Assembly (NCBI RefSeq): GCF_937903345.1
Contig: NZ_CALCZQ010000020.1
Coordinates: 1-33,146 of the forward strand
Reading direction: 5' to 3'
Source: an uncultured Emticicia sp.
GTDB taxonomy: Bacteria; Bacteroidota; Bacteroidia; Cytophagales; Spirosomataceae
DNA: 33,146 nucleotides
The notes beneath the pieces were generated by a model. The model was not told the DNA's origin. It ran no database searches and saw nothing but the letters and a program-made list of their open reading frames with translations. Within the stretch, counting starts at the first letter, position 1. Each line of letters begins with the position of its first letter. This document shows positions 32,329 through 33,146 of the stretch, piece by piece. A program made the position numbers and the translations under genes.

Positions 32329-32355
32329 AAAGTCATCAGAAATGGTGACTTTTTT
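32329..32355 (+). terminator. Rho-independent terminator after tRNA-Asn fragment
   Basis: AAAGTCATCA and TGGTGACTTT pair over 10 positions with one T-G wobble around a GAAA tetraloop, followed by T5 overlapping the stem end. It sits 8 nt past the tRNA 3' end, as expected for the original tRNA gene terminator, which marks this side as host DNA. Confidence 0.8.
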
Positions 32356-32377
32356 AGTTTAAAATCTATTAAATATA

Positions 32378-32408
32378 TTGACTTTATAGTTTAAAAATGG
32401 TAATTTTG
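32378..32408 (+). promoter_or_regulatory. Putative Bacteroidota housekeeping promoter
   Basis: TTG (32378-32380) and TAATTTTG (32401-32408) match the phylum's -33 TTTG / -7 TAnnTTTG consensus with a 20-nt spacer. The coding start at 32433 lies 24 nt past the -7 element. Confidence 0.45.
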
Positions 32409-32432
32409 AGCTGATTAAAACTTTTATTCGAT

Positions 32433-33068
32433 ATGAAAAAATCATCTGTTTTTTTGGTTTTGTTTATTTTTGCAATAAACGCTTTTGCTCAAAACGCAAA
32501 GTCAGATACCAAAAATTATGAAGTAGTCAACCGCACTTTAGAAACAGAACAAGAAGGTGGGAAAAACATTATTCGATTAAGTGAAAACCAAGGTTCTGGT
32601 ATTGCTTGGTTGAAAGACACTAATTTTTTAGAGGGAACAATTGAATTTGATGCTCACGGACGAGACATATTACAAAAAAGTTTCATTGGCATCGCTTTTC
32701 ATGGTATAAATGATACCACCTATGAAAGTGTTTATTTTCGCCCTTTCAATTTCCAAGCGACTGACCCAGTAAGAAAAATTCATGCCGTTCAATATGTGTT
32801 TGAACCAAAGTTTGATTTTCAAAAATTGCGAAACACCCAAAAAGACGCATTTGAAGCGGCTATTTTGCCCACTACCATTCGAGCAGATGAATGGTTTCAT
32901 GCTAAAATAGTGGTCAAAAATAGCAGAATTAAGGTTTTCGTTAATTCCTCTCTGACACCCTGTTTAGACGTATCAACGCTCAACGCTAACGGTGAAGGAA
33001 GAAAAATCGGCTTTTGGGTGGGCAATAATTCAAATGGAGATTTTGCTAATTTTAAAATATCTGAATAA
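32433..33068 (+). CDS. Secreted ConA-like (DUF1080-like) domain protein
   Basis: This 211-residue protein has a signal peptide ending NAFAQ. The mature part has a jelly-roll pattern: IAWLKDTNFLEGTIEFDAHG, FIGIAFHGINDTTYESVYFRPF, ADEWFHAKIVVKNSRIKVFV and RKIGFWVGNNSNGDFANFKI. It resembles concanavalin A-like lectin/glucanase folds and DUF1080 domains, which often bind or hydrolyse glycans. No catalytic residues can be named from the sequence. It follows the tRNA-Asn terminator and is probably host chromosome outside the element. Confidence 0.75.
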   Translation: MKKSSVFLVLFIFAINAFAQNAKSDTKNYEVVNRTLETEQEGGKNIIRLSENQGSGIAWLKDTNFLEGTIEFDAHGRDILQKSFIGIAFHGINDTTYESVYFRPFNFQATDPVRKIHAVQYVFEPKFDFQKLRNTQKDAFEAAILPTTIRADEWFHAKIVVKNSRIKVFVNSSLTPCLDVSTLNANGEGRKIGFWVGNNSNGDFANFKISE

Positions 33069-33146
33069 AAAAATCGAAAGTTTAGTTACTACTAGCTTTA
33101 TATGATGGTTCAAAACCAACTATTTGGACAGATAAACTAACTCAAG

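Noticed and set aside
1..33146. CRISPR arrays, insertion sequences, rRNA
   Set aside because: No regularly spaced repeats, transposase-like proteins or rRNA sequence were seen on either strand.

Overview
The window looks like Bacteroidota DNA, probably Cytophagales (rank is an inference). It is AT-rich, most start codons have A-rich leaders instead of Shine-Dalgarno sequences, and it carries TonB-linked receptors with carboxypeptidase-regulatory domains, DUF5686, DUF3127, PepSY-like DUF2874 proteins and a type IX secretion cargo beside a PorV/PorQ-like protein.

Region 1 (1-13254, all minus strand) is a run of envelope genes: a truncated TonB-dependent receptor, a small barrel, a START-domain protein and a metallophosphoesterase; a four-repeat PepSY-like lipoprotein; an operon of fatty-acid hydroxylase, DUF2147 and DUF5686; an operon of an outer-membrane protein, a serine-less ACP-like protein and an ACP; a YncE-like propeller protein; and a three-gene membrane operon (COG4705-like, EamA, DUF1232). 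Region 2 (13409-20558) holds a TonB-receptor-like barrel divergent from an OmpR-type two-component system and a secreted PepSY-like protein, then an ECF sigma factor overlapping a protein whose predicted layout runs from cytoplasm through the inner membrane and periplasm to an outer-membrane barrel. Region 3 (20707-26982) has DUF3127, a PorV/PorQ-like protein and a 1571-residue type IX cargo.

Region 4 (27165-32320) is the integrase end of an integrated element: tyrosine recombinase, helix-turn-helix protein, three unrecognised proteins, and a putative replication protein ending in a DnaA domain I-like module. Beside it is an origin-like stretch with a perfect DnaA box and iteron-like repeats. 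The element abuts a 3' fragment of tRNA-Asn(GTT). No intact tRNA-Asn was seen, so the far end probably lies left of the window and much of the window may be island DNA. A secreted ConA-like domain protein follows at the right edge.

The main linking observation is a bipartite motif, CAACG-N15/16-GTGTAA. It lies upstream of the ECF operon (one mismatch), the outer-membrane protein/ACP operon, the PepSY-like lipoprotein and the truncated receptor. It resembles an ECF promoter and suggests an autoregulated envelope regulon controlled by the dual-membrane protein. All motif and repeat searches were done by eye.
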